64,000 bases of DNA from Marinobacter lipolyticus (GCF_018424605.1 NZ_QTKT01000014.1:1-64000), one strand, 5' to 3'; positions 44,946 to 56,373 are shown, numbered from the stretch's first letter. Numbers and translations are program-made. The notes: a model not told the origin generated them from the letters alone.

Positions 44946-45743
44946 TCAGCTCATAAGAAAGCGGATGCCGACCAGGATCAACATGACGGCAAAAATGCGC
45001 TTCAGGAAGCGGGCGTTCAAGCGATGCGCCAGGTTGGCACCCACTCTCGCAAACACCACGCTGGTCAGAATAATACCCAGCAGCGCCGGCAAATAAATAA
45101 AGCCCACGGTCAGTTCTGGCAACTGGGGGTGCCCCCAGCCGGTCCAGACGTTACCCAGAGCGCCGGCCAGGGCGATCGGCAGGCCGCAGGCCGCCGACGT
45201 GCCGACGGCCTGTTGCATGTTGACGTTGCACCAGCTCAGGTACGGCACGGTCAACGTGCCGCCACCGATACCGAAAATGGCGGAAGCCCAACCGATGCCC
45301 CCGCCCGCAGCGCCCAGGCCTACGGATCCCGGCACCACCCGCCCAGGCTTGGGGTTAACCTCCAGGATCATCTTGATGGCCACCAGAATGACAAACACCC
45401 CGATCACAAGTTCCAGCGCCGGACCGCTCAGCAGAGACGCGGTCCAGGCGCCCACCAGCGCACCGATCACAATGCCCAGGGTCATCGGCCGGATGATGTC
45501 CCAACGCACCGCCCCGTGCAGATGATGGGAACGGATCGAGCTGAGTGAGGTGAAGACGATGGTCGCGAGCGACGTGCCGACCGCCAGATGGGCGGCAACG
45601 TCGGGGCTGATCCCCTGAAGCCCGAAACTGAAGATGAGTACCGGCACAATCACCAGGCCACCGCCGATGCCAAACAGCCCCGCCAGGGTTCCGGCAAAGG
45701 CGCCCAGCGCCAGATACAGGGCAAATACGCTCAACAGGGTCAT
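44946..45743 (-). CDS. TauE/SafE family membrane permease
   Basis: A 265-residue protein with about eight membrane helices and the two-fold repeat of the TauE/SafE (DUF81) family: [20 protein letters not shown] near the start and [19 protein letters not shown] in the middle. Members export sulfite or organosulfur anions, but the substrate cannot be read here. ATG 45743 chosen; an in-frame TTG at 45764 is less likely. It is just upstream of lgt with an 11-base gap, so it probably heads the lgt-thyA transcript. Confidence 0.9.
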   Translation of the reverse strand: MTLLSVFALYLALGAFAGTLAGLFGIGGGLVIVPVLIFSFGLQGISPDVAAHLAVGTSLATIVFTSLSSIRSHHLHGAVRWDIIRPMTLGIVIGALVGAWTASLLSGPALELVIGVFVILVAIKMILEVNPKPGRVVPGSVGLGAAGGGIGWASAIFGIGGGTLTVPYLSWCNVNMQQAVGTSAACGLPIALAGALGNVWTGWGHPQLPELTVGFIYLPALLGIILTSVVFARVGANLAHRLNARFLKRIFAVMLILVGIRFLMS

Positions 45744-45827
45744 GGTACCGTCACACCCGGACAATTAATGAGGCTGGTATGATACACACCGACGCAGCCG
45801 AGTTCATTATGAGAGCCCCCGATCCCT

Positions 45828-46604
45828 ATGTGCCTGATAGCCTTTTCCCTCGGACAACACCCGGATTACCCGCTGGTGGTAGCCGCCAACCGCGACGAGT
45901 TCTTCCGCCGTCCCACCGCCGCCATGGAATGGTGGCAGGACACCGCCGGCAATCCGGTGCTGGCTGGCCGCGATCTGCTGTCGGGCGGCACCTGGCTCGC
46001 CGTCACCCGGCGCGGCGAGGTGGCCGCCGTGACCAATGTGCGCGAAGGCAGCGCCGAGGCCGGGCAATCCAGCCGCGGCGAGCTGCCTCTGCGGGCGCTG
46101 TCTGAATCCGCGGATGACGTTGCACGGCAGCTCGCGGAACAGCAGGCTTGCTACGCGGGCTTCAATCTTATTCGCCTCAGCACTGACAGCGGCTGGTATT
46201 ACAGCAACCGCGATGCCCACCCGGGCCGCCACCTGCATCGGGGCACCTACGGCCTCAGCAATCACCTGCTGCAAAGCCCCTGGCCAAAACTCCTCAAACT
46301 GCGAACCGCGGTGGCGCAGCTCCTGGCGGCAACGCCCGCCAACGCTTCCGGGCAGCTGCACCAGTCGCTGATCCCGCTGCTGCAGAACACCGACCCGGCG
46401 CCGGATCGAGAGCTGCCCGACACCGGAGTCGGTCTCGAGACGGAGCGTTTCCTGTCTTCGCCATTCATCGTCGGACGCGATTATGGCACCCGCGCCACCA
46501 CGGTGGTATCGGTCAGCCGTGGCGGGGAAATTCGGGTTACCGAACAAACCTGGCAGCCAATGGGCGAGCCCGGAGAACAACGTCAGTTCTGCTGGCAGCG
46601 ATAG
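45828..46604 (+). CDS. NRDE family protein (TANGO2-like)
   Basis: A 258-residue protein of the NRDE/TANGO2 family, named for the motif seen here in VVAANRDEFFRRP (about 18-30). Cys2 right after Met fits the N-terminal-nucleophile hydrolase fold proposed for the family. Other signatures: GGTWLAVTRRGEVAAVTNVR and YGLSNHLL. The cellular role in bacteria is not known; eukaryotic TANGO2 has been linked to heme and lipid metabolism. It lies 54 bases upstream of xseB on the same strand and may share its transcript. Confidence 0.9.
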   Translation: MCLIAFSLGQHPDYPLVVAANRDEFFRRPTAAMEWWQDTAGNPVLAGRDLLSGGTWLAVTRRGEVAAVTNVREGSAEAGQSSRGELPLRALSESADDVARQLAEQQACYAGFNLIRLSTDSGWYYSNRDAHPGRHLHRGTYGLSNHLLQSPWPKLLKLRTAVAQLLAATPANASGQLHQSLIPLLQNTDPAPDRELPDTGVGLETERFLSSPFIVGRDYGTRATTVVSVSRGGEIRVTEQTWQPMGEPGEQRQFCWQR

Positions 46605-46657
46605 CCCGCAACCTTTGATATAATCCGCGCAAACCCGCGACGCAACCGGAGGCCCTG

Positions 46658-46915
46658 ATGGCCGGTGAACAAGGCGCAACATCCATTGCCGACTTTGAAA
46701 AATCCCTCGATGAGCTTGAAAAGCTGGTCCGCGACCTGGAACAGGGGGAACTGTCCCTGGAACAATCCCTGGCCGCCTTCGAGCGTGGCGTAAAACTGAC
46801 CCGCGAATGCCAGCAGGCGCTGAAAACAGCGGAACAGCGCGTTGAACAGCTGGTGCAAAACAGCGACGGCAGCCTGGAATCGCGGCCGTTCACCCCGGAC
46901 GGGTCGGCCGGATGA
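46658..46915 (+). CDS. xseB: Exodeoxyribonuclease VII small subunit
   Basis: An 85-residue helical-hairpin protein with the XseB signature [20 protein letters not shown] and [19 protein letters not shown]. It binds XseA to form exonuclease VII, which degrades single-stranded DNA to oligonucleotides. It is followed by ispA with a four-base overlap (ATGA) and then dxs, the standard xseB-ispA-dxs operon. Confidence 0.97.
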   Translation: MAGEQGATSIADFEKSLDELEKLVRDLEQGELSLEQSLAAFERGVKLTRECQQALKTAEQRVEQLVQNSDGSLESRPFTPDGSAG

Positions 46916-47811
46916 CCGCGCAACCCCTGCTTGCGGAAAGCTTTCTGGAAACCTCCCGGGCCCGGGTTGACGCCGAACTGGACGGCCGCATCGCGGCCGC
47001 CGGCGAGACCTCCGACCGGCTCCAGCAGGCCATGCGCTACGGCGTGCTGGGCGGCGGCAAACGCATACGCCCGGCGCTGTGCCTGGCGGCCGCCAAAGCA
47101 GTTGGCCAGCCCACAGAAAGCGCGCTGGTTCCGGCCTGCGCGCTGGAGTTGGTACACGCCTACTCCCTGATTCACGACGACCTGCCGGCCATGGACAACG
47201 ACGAGCTTCGCCGTGGACGCCCCACGGCCCACATCGCGTTTGACGAAGCCACAGCGATTCTCGCCGGCGACGCCCTGCAGGCAATGGCATTTGGCTGGCT
47301 GGCGGAAGCCCCCGGGCTGGACGACACCACGCGGATCGCCATGGTGCGGGAACTGGCCCACGCCAGCGGCTACCGCGGCATGGTGGGCGGCCAGGCGATT
47401 GATCTGGCCTCCGTGGGTAAAGCCCTCACCATCGCCGAACTGGAATCGATGCACCGCCACAAAACCGGCGCGCTCATCGAAGCCAGTGTCCGTCTGGGCG
47501 CCATGACCGCGACGCAGGTATCCGACCGGCAACTGGAAGACCTGAGCTGCTACGCCCGGGCGCTGGGCCTGGCATTTCAGGTCCAGGACGACCTGCTCGA
47601 CATTGAGGGCGACACTGCGGTTATCGGCAAGCCCCAGGGCTCGGACCTGGCCCGTGGCAAGCCAACCTTTCCCTCACTGTTGGGCATTCAGGGCGCACGG
47701 GATCACCTGTCGCAACTGAAAAAACTGGCCCTGCAGAGCCTGGCCGGTTTTGGTGCCGAAGCCGATCCGCTGCGCGCGATTGCCGATTACGTCGTTGCCC
47801 GCACCCATTGA
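46912..47811 (+). CDS. ispA: Farnesyl diphosphate synthase IspA
   Basis: A 299-residue short-chain polyprenyl synthase that condenses IPP with DMAPP and GPP to give FPP. The first Asp-rich motif is DDLPAMD (89-95) and the second QDDLLD (225-230); [10 protein letters not shown] holds the IPP-binding Lys/Arg. FPP feeds undecaprenyl phosphate for wall synthesis and the quinone side chain. It overlaps xseB by four bases and is followed by dxs after 72 bases. Confidence 0.97.
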   Translation: MTAQPLLAESFLETSRARVDAELDGRIAAAGETSDRLQQAMRYGVLGGGKRIRPALCLAAAKAVGQPTESALVPACALELVHAYSLIHDDLPAMDNDELRRGRPTAHIAFDEATAILAGDALQAMAFGWLAEAPGLDDTTRIAMVRELAHASGYRGMVGGQAIDLASVGKALTIAELESMHRHKTGALIEASVRLGAMTATQVSDRQLEDLSCYARALGLAFQVQDDLLDIEGDTAVIGKPQGSDLARGKPTFPSLLGIQGARDHLSQLKKLALQSLAGFGAEADPLRAIADYVVARTH

Positions 47812-47883
47812 TTGATCCGGGGCCGGAAGCGCACACTATCATTCACTGATTTGTCACACATAGACCGGAAAAGACCCGAGCAG

Positions 47884-49815
47884 ATGCAGGACACATATAT
47901 TTTCAAGGAAATCCCGCCGCAGCGGCCCAATACGCCGCTTCTGGACAGGATTGAGACTCCGGACCAACTGCGGGAACTGCCGGCCGAACAATTGACGCAA
48001 CTGGCCCGCGAGCTGCGGGCGTTTCTGTTGTGGTCGGTGGGCCAGACTGGCGGCCACTTCGGTGCCGGCCTCGGGGTGCTCGAGCTGACGGTGGCCCTGC
48101 ACTATGTCTTTAACACCCCCGGGGATCGTCTGGTCTGGGACGTGGGCCATCAGGCCTACCCCCACAAGATTCTCACCGGTCGCCGCGAGCAAATGGGCAG
48201 CATTCGGCGCAAGGGCGGCCTGGCCGGCTTCCCCAAGCGCGCGGAAAGCGAATACGACACCTTTGGCGTGGGCCACTCCAGCACCTCCATCAGCGCCGCC
48301 CTGGGCATGGCGCTGGCCGCCCGCATGCAGGGCACCGGTCGCAAGAGCATTGCGGTGATCGGCGACGGTGCGATGACCGCGGGCATGGCGTTCGAGGCAT
48401 TGAACCACGCCGGCCACCTGCACGCCGACATGCTGGTGGTGCTGAACGACAACGACATGTCGATTTCCCGCAACGTCGGCGGGCTGTCCAATTATTTTGC
48501 CAAGCTGCTGGCCAGCCGGACCTACAATCAGGTCCGCGACAGCAGCAAAAAAGTGCTTCAGGGGGCCCCCAACCTGATGGCGCTGGCGAAGAAAACCGAG
48601 GAACACTTCAAGGGCATGATCGCGCCGGGCACGCTGTTCGAGGAACTGGGTTTCAATTACATCGGCCCCATCGACGGTCACGACCTGCCCTTGCTGGTGG
48701 AGACCCTGGAAAACATTCGCGAACTGGATGGGCCGCAATTCCTCCACGTGGTCACCACCAAGGGCAAGGGCTTCGCCCCGGCGGAGGCCGACCCGATCGG
48801 TTACCACGCCATCAACAAGATCGAGCCGGTGCCGGCCAGCAAGCCTGAGCCGGTCAAGCCCAAGGCGTCCCGCCCCAAGTACGCCAACGTCTTTGGCCAG
48901 TGGCTGTGTGACGCTGCCGCCCAGGACGAGCGGGTGGTCGGCATTACCCCGGCGATGTGTGAAGGTTCGGATTTGCTGGCCTTCTCCCAGCGTTTTCCGG
49001 AGCGCTACCACGATGTGGCGATTGCCGAACAACATGCGGTCACGCTCGCCGCCGGCCTCGCCTGCGACGGCGCCAAACCGGTGGTGGCCATCTACTCCAC
49101 ATTCCTGCAGCGGGCCTATGACCAGCTGATTCACGACGTGGCCATACAGAATCTCGATGTGCTGTTCGCCATCGACCGGGCAGGCCTGGTCGGTGAGGAC
49201 GGGCCGACTCACGCCGGCGCGTTCGACATCAGTTTCCTGCGCTGCATCCCCAACATGGTGGTGATGACGCCCTCTGACGAGAACGAGACCCGCCAGCTGT
49301 TGCAGACCGGGTTGATGTTCGACGGCCCTGCGGCCGTGCGCTACCCCCGGGGTACCGGGCCGGGCGCCGCCATCGTGGAGGAGCTGACGCCGCTGCCACT
49401 CGGCAAGGGGCGCATGGTGAGAGAGGGGCGCGACGTGGCTATTCTGAATTTTGGCACGCTGCTGACTCCGGCGCTGGAGGCCGCCGAGGCGATTGGCGCC
49501 ACGGTGGCCGACATGCGCTTCGTGAAGCCGCTGGACGAAGAACTCATCCTGTCACTGGCGGAGCGCCACAGCCTGCTGGTCACTCTGGAGGAAAACACCA
49601 TTGCCGGCGGCGCCGGCAGTGCCGTGACCGAGTTCCTCAACAGCCGGGAGCGATGCCAGCCGGTGCTGCAGCTCGGCCTGCCGGACAGCTTTATCGACCA
49701 TGGCAAACACGGGGAATTGCTCAGCGATTGCGGGCTTGATGCAGACGGCATACGCCGGGCTATTGAGGTTCGCCTGGAACGATTGCGTCACCAGACCCTG
49801 AAAGCGGTTAAATAG
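47884..49815 (+). CDS. dxs: 1-deoxy-D-xylulose-5-phosphate synthase Dxs
   Basis: A 643-residue thiamine-diphosphate enzyme, first step of the MEP isoprenoid pathway (pyruvate plus glyceraldehyde-3-phosphate). Motifs: [18 protein letters not shown] with the conserved His, the ThDP-binding [18 protein letters not shown] to LNDNDMS, and [21 protein letters not shown] 47884 gives the family N-terminus ([18 protein letters not shown]); the frame is open 24 codons upstream but without family similarity. It ends the xseB-ispA-dxs operon and is followed by a hairpin. Confidence 0.97.
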   Translation: MQDTYIFKEIPPQRPNTPLLDRIETPDQLRELPAEQLTQLARELRAFLLWSVGQTGGHFGAGLGVLELTVALHYVFNTPGDRLVWDVGHQAYPHKILTGRREQMGSIRRKGGLAGFPKRAESEYDTFGVGHSSTSISAALGMALAARMQGTGRKSIAVIGDGAMTAGMAFEALNHAGHLHADMLVVLNDNDMSISRNVGGLSNYFAKLLASRTYNQVRDSSKKVLQGAPNLMALAKKTEEHFKGMIAPGTLFEELGFNYIGPIDGHDLPLLVETLENIRELDGPQFLHVVTTKGKGFAPAEADPIGYHAINKIEPVPASKPEPVKPKASRPKYANVFGQWLCDAAAQDERVVGITPAMCEGSDLLAFSQRFPERYHDVAIAEQHAVTLAAGLACDGAKPVVAIYSTFLQRAYDQLIHDVAIQNLDVLFAIDRAGLVGEDGPTHAGAFDISFLRCIPNMVVMTPSDENETRQLLQTGLMFDGPAAVRYPRGTGPGAAIVEELTPLPLGKGRMVREGRDVAILNFGTLLTPALEAAEAIGATVADMRFVKPLDEELILSLAERHSLLVTLEENTIAGGAGSAVTEFLNSRERCQPVLQLGLPDSFIDHGKHGELLSDCGLDADGIRRAIEVRLERLRHQTLKAVK

Positions 49816-49836
49816 GGCACGGGCTCAGCGGCAGAA

Positions 49837-49859
49837 ACCGGGCCCTTGGGGAGCCCGGT
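49837..49859. terminator. GC hairpin between dxs and ribA
   Basis: ACCGGGC (49837-49843) pairs with GCCCGGT (49853-49859) around nine bases, between the convergent dxs and ribA stops. There is no T-run on either strand, so termination is uncertain. Confidence 0.4.
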
Positions 49860-49871
49860 CGGGGGGATGGA

Positions 49872-50486
49872 TTACGGTTGCGGGTCGTCGTCCTGGTGAG
49901 TCTCAAGCCAGTGGCCCAGCTTGCTTTGCTTGGTATCCAGGTAGTGCTCGTTGTGCGGATTACGACCAACGTGAAGCGGCACGCGCTCGGTGATGTTGAT
50001 GCCGTATGAGGTCAGCGCGTCTACCTTGCGGGGATTGTTGGTCATCAGCCGAAGACTCGATATGCCCAGATGTTCCAGCATGTCCTTGCACATGCTGTAG
50101 TCTCGCAGGTCCGCCGCAAAACCCAGTTTCTCATTGGCCTCCACGGTATCGGCACCCTGATCCTGCAAATTGTAGGCGCGGATCTTGTTCAACAGGCCGA
50201 TGCCACGGCCTTCCTGGCGCAGATACATCAGAATGCCCCGACCTTCGCGGGCAATGCTGCGCAGGGCTTCCTCCAGCTGGTAGCCGCAATCGCAGCGCAT
50301 GCTGTAGAGCGCATCGCCGGTCAGGCACTCCGAATGGGTGCGGGCAAGCATCGGCTCAGGGCTGTCCAGGTCACCCAACGTAAGTGCCACGTGCTCCTTG
50401 CCGGTATCCGGCTCTTCGAAGCCGTGCATGTCGAATACCCCAAACGGCGTGGGCAACCGGCAGGTCTGGATGTAACGAACAGCCAC
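49872..50486 (-). CDS. ribA: GTP cyclohydrolase II
   Basis: A 204-residue zinc enzyme, first step of riboflavin synthesis. The zinc ligands Cys54, Cys65 and Cys67 ([17 protein letters not shown]) have the same numbering as E. coli Rib[12 protein letters not shown] and [11 protein letters not shown] are substrate motifs. The start is GTG at 50486 with GAGGA six bases upstream; a longer frame opening at 50639 lacks family similarity. It is a stand-alone RibA with no fused RibB domain. No FMN riboswitch was recognised upstream, and moaC precedes it by 109 bases. Confidence 0.96.
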   Translation of the reverse strand: MAVRYIQTCRLPTPFGVFDMHGFEEPDTGKEHVALTLGDLDSPEPMLARTHSECLTGDALYSMRCDCGYQLEEALRSIAREGRGILMYLRQEGRGIGLLNKIRAYNLQDQGADTVEANEKLGFAADLRDYSMCKDMLEHLGISSLRLMTNNPRKVDALTSYGINITERVPLHVGRNPHNEHYLDTKQSKLGHWLETHQDDDPQP

Positions 50487-50595
50487 AGTGTTTCCTCGTG
50501 GTTCAATCAATCGGGCCGCGCATTCTATCATGGGGCCGCCCGCTTGGCGTAGTCTCTGCACTGTCGCTCCTCCAGCTGAGTTGATTCTTACAGCT

Positions 50596-51084
50596 TTACG
50601 ACTCAGGATCAGAAGCGGACCAGTGGCCGCTGCGACCACCTTTCTTTTCCAGCAGGCGAACGCCTTCTATCACCATACCCCGGTCAACCGCCTTGCACAT
50701 ATCGTACAGGGTGAGCGCCGCCACACTGGCGGCCGTCAGCGCCTCCATTTCAACCCCGGTCCGGGCCGCCAGCTTACAGCTGGTGAGGATATGCACCGAG
50801 GCACCATCGCTCCCCGGCGTCAGCTCCACTTTCACCGAGCTCAGGTTCAGCGAATGGCATAGCGGGATCAGTTCATGGGTTTTCTTGGCGGCCATGATGC
50901 CGGCTATACGCGCCACTGCCAGCACATCCCCTTTGGGGTGCTGGCCGTCGACAATCATTGCAAGCGTGTCGCCGGCCATGCGGATGCGCGCCTCGGCCCG
51001 GGCCTCACGCTCGGTCACGTCCTTGGCGGTCACATCCACCATACGGGCTTCGCCCTGGTCATTGAGGTGCGTCAGTTTGCTCAC
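50596..51084 (-). CDS. moaC: Cyclic pyranopterin monophosphate synthase MoaC
   Basis: A 162-residue enzyme, second step of molybdenum cofactor synthesis. [18 protein letters not shown] at the start, [13 protein letters not shown] in the middle and [20 protein letters not shown] at the end are signature segments with the expected His, Glu and Lys catalytic residues. The start is GTG at 51084 with AGGAG five bases upstream; length matches E. coli MoaC (161). It is separated from other moa genes, so cofactor genes are scattered in this genome. Confidence 0.96.
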   Translation of the reverse strand: MSKLTHLNDQGEARMVDVTAKDVTEREARAEARIRMAGDTLAMIVDGQHPKGDVLAVARIAGIMAAKKTHELIPLCHSLNLSSVKVELTPGSDGASVHILTSCKLAARTGVEMEALTAASVAALTLYDMCKAVDRGMVIEGVRLLEKKGGRSGHWSASDPES

Positions 51085-51185
51085 CGGTTCTCCTGTGCCC
51101 GGCACGCCGGGACTGATCTTGCGGATTTCATGGACTCTGTCCGATCATGGTAGCAGAAGGCAGTCCCCAGCTGCGCTGACATTAC

Positions 51186-52142
51186 TCAGATACCCGGCCA
51201 CCACAAACTGATTCCGCCGATACCCTGGGCGCCATGACGGACCGCAATCTCGAGATCATCGGACACCAGGCCGCCGAGAGCATAAACCGGCATGCCCGCG
51301 GCACCGGCGAGTTCGCGGAATGCTGACCAGCCCATCACCGCGGCTCCGGGATGGGAAGCGGTGGCAGCGACCGGCCCGAGGGTAATGTAATCTGCCTGCA
51401 CCGTGAGTGCATGCGCCACTTCGACCTCGTTGTGACAGGACACGCCCAGCCATTTCTCCGCGGGGAGCGAACGCGCGTCACACAATTCCGCCTCACGCCA
51501 GGGCAGGTGCAGCCCGGCCGCCTCAGGCACCAGATCCATGCGGTCAACGCCACCGTGCAACACCACCGAGGTGCCATACTCAGCGCCAATCGCCACCAGA
51601 TCACGGGCCACGGCCTGGTATTCCTGATCGTTGAGCGCCGGTGCTCTCAGCATCGCCAAGGGCGGGCGCGCCAAGCTGACCCGCTCCTGGAACTGGTTGA
51701 CCAGATCCGCCGGGGCCCGATAGCCGCCGGTAATCGCCAGCCAGGACGGCAATTGCAGGGCCCGGATGATGGGCCGGTTGGCAACGGGAAAGTCGTGGTC
51801 CCGCAGTGCCTCCAGGGGCAACCACTGGATTGGCTGGCCCTCGCGGCCCTCGGCGTCACCGATGGCATCGTGGGTTCGCCAGACATCCAGAAAGACCCGT
51901 TTGTCCCCGTAGTCATGGCGGATTTCAATCACCGGGCGCAACGATGCCTGCGGAACCCGTAGGCCAGTTTCCTCGAGAATCTCCCGCACCAGCGCTTGCT
52001 GCACCGTCTCACCGGCTTCCACTTTACCGCCGGGAAACTCCAGCAAACCGCCCTGGTGCACATGATCCGGCCGCCGGGCGATCAGCACCCTGCCCTCGCG
52101 GACGATTACCGCCACCGCCACATGAATATCTTTGCCGGTCAT
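51186..52142 (-). CDS. Nudix hydrolase fused to a thiamine-phosphate-synthase-like domain
   Basis: A 318-residue two-domain protein. Residues 1-130 are a MutT-type Nudix domain with the box GGKVEAGETVQQALVREILE followed by ETG (Gx5Ex7REUxEExGU). Residues about 135-318 are a ThiE/TenI-like TIM-barrel fragment: GLHLPWREAEL, GVSCHNEVEVAHAL and ADYITLGPVAATASHP. The Nudix part should clean 8-oxo-dGTP or similar nucleotides; the second domain lacks the N-terminal substrate motifs of true ThiE, so its role is unclear. This fusion beside argJ is widespread in gammaproteobacteria. It starts two bases after the argJ stop. Confidence 0.9.
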   Translation of the reverse strand: MTGKDIHVAVAVIVREGRVLIARRPDHVHQGGLLEFPGGKVEAGETVQQALVREILEETGLRVPQASLRPVIEIRHDYGDKRVFLDVWRTHDAIGDAEGREGQPIQWLPLEALRDHDFPVANRPIIRALQLPSWLAITGGYRAPADLVNQFQERVSLARPPLAMLRAPALNDQEYQAVARDLVAIGAEYGTSVVLHGGVDRMDLVPEAAGLHLPWREAELCDARSLPAEKWLGVSCHNEVEVAHALTVQADYITLGPVAATASHPGAAVMGWSAFRELAGAAGMPVYALGGLVSDDLEIAVRHGAQGIGGISLWWPGI

Positions 52143-52144
52143 GG

Positions 52145-53362
52145 TCAGGTGCGATATTCGGCGTTGATGGTGACGTAGTCGTGGGAAAAATCGCAGGTCC
52201 AGACCCGCTCGTTGACGTCACCCCGTTTCAGATCGATAGCGATGGTGATCTCCTCGCGGTCCATCACCGCCTGCCCCCGCTGCTCGGAATAATCCTCGGC
52301 GCGGCCACCGTTACGCACCAGGCACACGTCCCCGAGGTAAATCTCCAGGGCACCGAGGTCCAGGCCGTCCACCCCGGCACGACCCACTGCGGCGAGTATC
52401 CGCCCCCAGTTGGGATCAGAGGCAAACAACGCAGTTTTTACCAGTGGCGAATGCGCCACGGTGTAGGCCACATCCAGCGCCTCCTGCTGGTTGGCAGCCT
52501 GGCTCACCTCAATGGTGACAAACTTGGTGGCGCCTTCGCCGTCACGAACGATGGCATGGGCCAGATCCAGGTACACCTGCCGCAGCGCCTCTTTCAGCTT
52601 GGGCAGTAACGGGCTATCCGCGGTGATTTCCGGCCCGTCGTACTGGCCGCTGGCAATCAGCATGCAGGCATCGTTGGTGGAGGTGTCGCCGTCGATGGTA
52701 ATCCGGTTGAAGGATTGCTCCCCCAGCTCCGAGGCCAGTTGCGCCAGGAGGTCCGGAGCAATGTTCGCGTCAGTGGCGATAAAGCCCAGCATGGTGGCCA
52801 TATTCGGACGAATCATTCCGGCACCCTTGCTAATCCCCGAGATCGACACCCGATGCCCTTCCAGGTCCAGCTCCACCGAGGCTCCTTTGGGCCGGGTATC
52901 GGTCGTCATGATTCCGGCGGCGGCGTCAGCCCAGTGATTCTCGCCGGCATTCGCCAGTGCCGCCGGCAGGGCCGACACAATCTTCTCGACAGGCAGCGGC
53001 TCGCCAATCACCCCTGTGGAGAACGGCAGCACAGAAGAAGCCGTAACCCCGGCCGCATCCGCCAGTGCCTGGCAGCAGCTCAGGGCGTCCGCCATGCCCC
53101 GCTCACCGGTTCCGGCATTGGCATTGCCGGTGTTGATCAGCAGGTAGCGTGGCTCCCCCTGGGCGAGGTGCTGGCGACTGACGGTCACCGGTGCGGCGCA
53201 GAACTGATTGCGGGTAAAGATACCCGCCACCCGGCTGCCGGGCGCCAATTCGAAAACCACCAGGTCTTTGCGGCCCGGCTTTTTGATGCCTGCGCTGCCA
53301 ATACCCAGCCGCACGCCGGCAATCGGAAAAAATTCGGGCAAGGTTCCCGGACCTACAGCCAT
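52145..53362 (-). CDS. argJ: Bifunctional ornithine acetyltransferase / N-acetylglutamate synthase ArgJ
   Basis: A 405-residue self-cleaving Ntn-type enzyme of the cyclic arginine pathway. Cleavage occurs before Thr190 in IRPNMATMLGFI, giving alpha and beta chains; the oxyanion residues are expected in SSVLPFSTGVIGEPL. It recycles the acetyl group from acetylornithine to glutamate. It lies 106 bases downstream of secA behind a terminator and is coupled to the Nudix-ThiE gene. Confidence 0.96.
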   Translation of the reverse strand: MAVGPGTLPEFFPIAGVRLGIGSAGIKKPGRKDLVVFELAPGSRVAGIFTRNQFCAAPVTVSRQHLAQGEPRYLLINTGNANAGTGERGMADALSCCQALADAAGVTASSVLPFSTGVIGEPLPVEKIVSALPAALANAGENHWADAAAGIMTTDTRPKGASVELDLEGHRVSISGISKGAGMIRPNMATMLGFIATDANIAPDLLAQLASELGEQSFNRITIDGDTSTNDACMLIASGQYDGPEITADSPLLPKLKEALRQVYLDLAHAIVRDGEGATKFVTIEVSQAANQQEALDVAYTVAHSPLVKTALFASDPNWGRILAAVGRAGVDGLDLGALEIYLGDVCLVRNGGRAEDYSEQRGQAVMDREEITIAIDLKRGDVNERVWTCDFSHDYVTINAEYRT

Positions 53363-53404
53363 GCTGACTCTCCTGCTCTGTTCTGAAATCGTGTCTGCCG
53401 TAAC

Positions 53405-53440
53405 GAAAAACCCGCAGCCTGACTGGGTCAGAGTGCGGGT
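53405..53440 (-). terminator. Rho-independent terminator after secA
   Basis: On the minus strand ACCCGCA (53440-53434) pairs with TGCGGGT (53416-53410), with an inner CTGAC/GTCAG pairing, and is followed by a T-run at 53410-53406. It separates secA from argJ. Confidence 0.85.
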
Positions 53441-53468
53441 CGTCTGGTTCGATGCAGAAATGCGGGTA

Positions 53469-56207
53469 TTAGCTGATCTTACCGCAACACTGCTTGTACT
53501 TCTTGCCGGACCCGCAGGGACAGGGCTCGTTTCGGCCTACCTTGCGTTCCTGGCGAACGAAGGTCTCCGGAGTGCCCTGCTGGTTGGCGTTCTCACCGTC
53601 CTCACGCTGCTTCTGGGCCGCGGCACTGGTTTCTTCGTGGCGCAGCTTGGCCTGGGCCAGCTCACGCTCCAGCTCTTCCTTGCGGCGGCGCTCCACTTCT
53701 TCCATTTCTTCGCGGCTCTGCACCCGAACATGGCACAACACCCGGGTGACATCCCGCTTCATGGTTTCAAGCATGGTCTCAAACAGGTTAAAGGCTTCGC
53801 GCTTGTACTCCTGCTTGGGGTTTTTCTGGGCATAGCCGCGCAGGTGGATACCGCGCCGCAGGTGATCCATGTTGGACAAATGCTCTTTCCACAGCGTGTC
53901 CAGCACCTGCAGGAAGACCTGCTTCTCGAACTTGCGCATGGATTCGGCGCCAGCCACCGCTTCCTTGGCCTGATACTCACTGACAATGGCGTCAAGAATC
54001 TTCTGGCGCAAGCTTTCCTCGTAGAGCTTGCTGTCTTCGTCCAGCCACTTCTGCACCGGCAGTTCGATCGCCATTTCCGACTGCAGCTGGGATTCGAGAC
54101 CTGCCACATCCCACTGCTCCGGCATGCTCTGCGGCGGAATGTACTCGCTGACCAGAGCGTCCACCACGTCTTCGCGGATGGTGTTGATCATATCCGACAC
54201 ATCGGCAGACGACATCACTTCGTTGCGCTGCTCGTAGATCACCGTACGCTGGTCGTTGGCAACGTCATCGTACTCCAGCAGGGTTTTCCGCATGTCGAAG
54301 TTGCGGCCTTCCACCTTGCGCTGGGATTTTTCAATGGCGTTGGTCACCATGCGGTGCTCAATGGCCTCGCCCTTTTTCATGCCCATTGCCTGCATCAGGC
54401 TCTTGACCCGATCCGGAGCAAAAATGCGCATCAGGTTGTCTTCCAGCGACAGGAAGAAACGGGAGGAGCCCGGATCACCCTGACGCCCGGCACGACCACG
54501 CAACTGGTTGTCAATGCGACGGGACTCATGACGCTCGGTACCGATGATGTGAAGACCACCGGCGTCCAGCACCTGGTTATGGCGCTCGGTCCACTCCGCC
54601 TTCAGGCGCGCGACCTCTTCCTCGGTCGGGTTGTCGAGACCGGCAACCTCGAACTCCCAGTTACCACCCAGCACAATGTCGGTTCCCCGCCCGGCCATGT
54701 TGGTCGCGATGGTCACCGCGCCGGGACGACCGGCCTGGGCGATGATCTGGGCCTCGCTTTCGTGCTGCTTGGCGTTGAGGATCTTATGGTCGATCCGCGC
54801 CTTCTTGAGCAGCATGGAGAGCAGCTCCGAAGCCTCGATCGATGCGGTACCGACAAGAATGGGACGGCCCTCAGCGGTGACGTCCTTGATCTCATCAATA
54901 ATGGCGTGGAACTTCTCTTCCTGTGTCAGGTAGATCAGGTCGTTGTAATCGATACGCTGAATCGGCTTGTTGGGCGGAATCACCACCACATCGAGACCAT
55001 AGATCTGGCGGAATTCGAAGGCTTCGGTATCGGCAGTACCGGTCATGCCGGCAAGCTTGTCGTACAGGCGGAAGTAGTTCTGGAAGGTGGTCGACGCCAG
55101 CGTCTGACTCTCGGCCTGAATCCGCACCCCCTCCTTGGCCTCGATAGCCTGGTGCAGGCCTTCGCTCCAGCGACGCCCCGGCATGGTACGGCCGGTGTGT
55201 TCATCGACAATCACCACCTGATCACCCTGGACGATGTAATCCACATCCTTCTGGAACAGGTGATGAGCACGCAGCGCCGAATGCACGTGGTGCAGCAGGC
55301 TCAGGTTGGCGGCGGAGTACAGGCTTTCGCCTTCCTTCAGCAGCCCGCGCTCAAGCAACAGCTCTTCCACTTTTTCGTGGCCGGCCTCGGTCAGCTCGGC
55401 CTGGCGGGATTTTTCATCGATGGTGAAATCGCCGCTGGGTTCGCCTTCCTCGCTGACTTCGCCTTTTTCCAGGTTCGGAATCAGCGTGTTGATGGCCCGG
55501 TAAAGCTTGGAGCTGTCCTCGGCGGCGCCGGAGATGATCAGCGGGGTACGGGCCTCATCGATAAGGATGGAGTCCACCTCATCGACAATGGCGTAGTGCA
55601 GACCGCGCTGGACCTTGTCTTCGGTGCTGAACGCCATGTTGTCCCGCAGGTAGTCAAAGCCGAACTCGTTATTGGTACCGTAGGTGATATCGGCCTGATA
55701 GGCCGCGCGCTTCTCTTCCGGGGCCTGACCGGCCACCACAACGCCTACCTGCAGACCCAGGAAACGGTAAAGCTTGCCCATCCACTCGGCATCGCGACGC
55801 GCCAGGTAATCGTTGACGGTGACCACGTGCACACCCTTGCCGGGCAGCGAGTTCAGGTAGACCGAGGCGGTTGCCACCAGGGTTTTACCCTCACCGGTCT
55901 TCATCTCGGCGATGTGTCCCTCGTGCAGGGTGATACCACCGATCAGCTGGACGTCGTAATGGCGCATACCCATCACCCGGCGGCTGGCCTCGCGCACCGT
56001 GGCAAAGGCTTCCGGCAGAATGGCATCGAGTTTTTCACCCTCTTCCAGGCGGCGGCGGAACTCAGCGGTCTTGCCTTGCAACTCGGTATCGGACAGATTG
56101 CCAAACTGTTCCTCAAGTTCGTTAACGCGCAGAACCATCTTGCGCATTCTCTTGATTTCTCTGGCGTTTTTACTGCCGAACATCTTCGTTGCAAGCTTCG
56201 CGAACAT
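53469..56207 (-). CDS. secA: Preprotein translocase ATPase SecA
   Basis: A 912-residue motor that pushes preproteins through SecYEG. Motifs: Walker [24 protein letters not shown] (DEAD-type box), NMAGRGTDI (motif V/VI region), and the C-terminal zinc site [13 protein letters not shown], which contacts SecB and the ribosome. Length is close to E. coli SecA (901). It is preceded by the M23 peptidase gene with a 193-base gap and ends in its own terminator. No SecM-like arrest peptide gene is visible upstream. Confidence 0.98.
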   Translation of the reverse strand: MFAKLATKMFGSKNAREIKRMRKMVLRVNELEEQFGNLSDTELQGKTAEFRRRLEEGEKLDAILPEAFATVREASRRVMGMRHYDVQLIGGITLHEGHIAEMKTGEGKTLVATASVYLNSLPGKGVHVVTVNDYLARRDAEWMGKLYRFLGLQVGVVVAGQAPEEKRAAYQADITYGTNNEFGFDYLRDNMAFSTEDKVQRGLHYAIVDEVDSILIDEARTPLIISGAAEDSSKLYRAINTLIPNLEKGEVSEEGEPSGDFTIDEKSRQAELTEAGHEKVEELLLERGLLKEGESLYSAANLSLLHHVHSALRAHHLFQKDVDYIVQGDQVVIVDEHTGRTMPGRRWSEGLHQAIEAKEGVRIQAESQTLASTTFQNYFRLYDKLAGMTGTADTEAFEFRQIYGLDVVVIPPNKPIQRIDYNDLIYLTQEEKFHAIIDEIKDVTAEGRPILVGTASIEASELLSMLLKKARIDHKILNAKQHESEAQIIAQAGRPGAVTIATNMAGRGTDIVLGGNWEFEVAGLDNPTEEEVARLKAEWTERHNQVLDAGGLHIIGTERHESRRIDNQLRGRAGRQGDPGSSRFFLSLEDNLMRIFAPDRVKSLMQAMGMKKGEAIEHRMVTNAIEKSQRKVEGRNFDMRKTLLEYDDVANDQRTVIYEQRNEVMSSADVSDMINTIREDVVDALVSEYIPPQSMPEQWDVAGLESQLQSEMAIELPVQKWLDEDSKLYEESLRQKILDAIVSEYQAKEAVAGAESMRKFEKQVFLQVLDTLWKEHLSNMDHLRRGIHLRGYAQKNPKQEYKREAFNLFETMLETMKRDVTRVLCHVRVQSREEMEEVERRRKEELERELAQAKLRHEETSAAAQKQREDGENANQQGTPETFVRQERKVGRNEPCPCGSGKKYKQCCGKIS

Positions 56208-56373
56208 AGACCACTGCTTCTTTGATTAATCGGAGGAAGCCGGCATTCTAACCTTATTTGCCGACAGTACAAAAGGCGGGGCTCACAGTGCCGTCATTTA
56301 CGCCTGTGACATCGTCCAGCCCGGGGTAACGTTCTGATATTACGGGAGTGGTTGCAAAAGGGAAAGGCGCGGG

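Noticed and set aside
50487..50595. FMN riboswitch upstream of ribA
   Set aside because: The 109-base gap after moaC is too short and shows none of the conserved RFN element motifs.
53208..56225. A 1,005-codon open frame on the plus strand opposite secA
   Set aside because: It is antisense to the clearly conserved secA; composition (His, Leu, Gln-rich) is that of a shadow frame and it has no domain I recognise.
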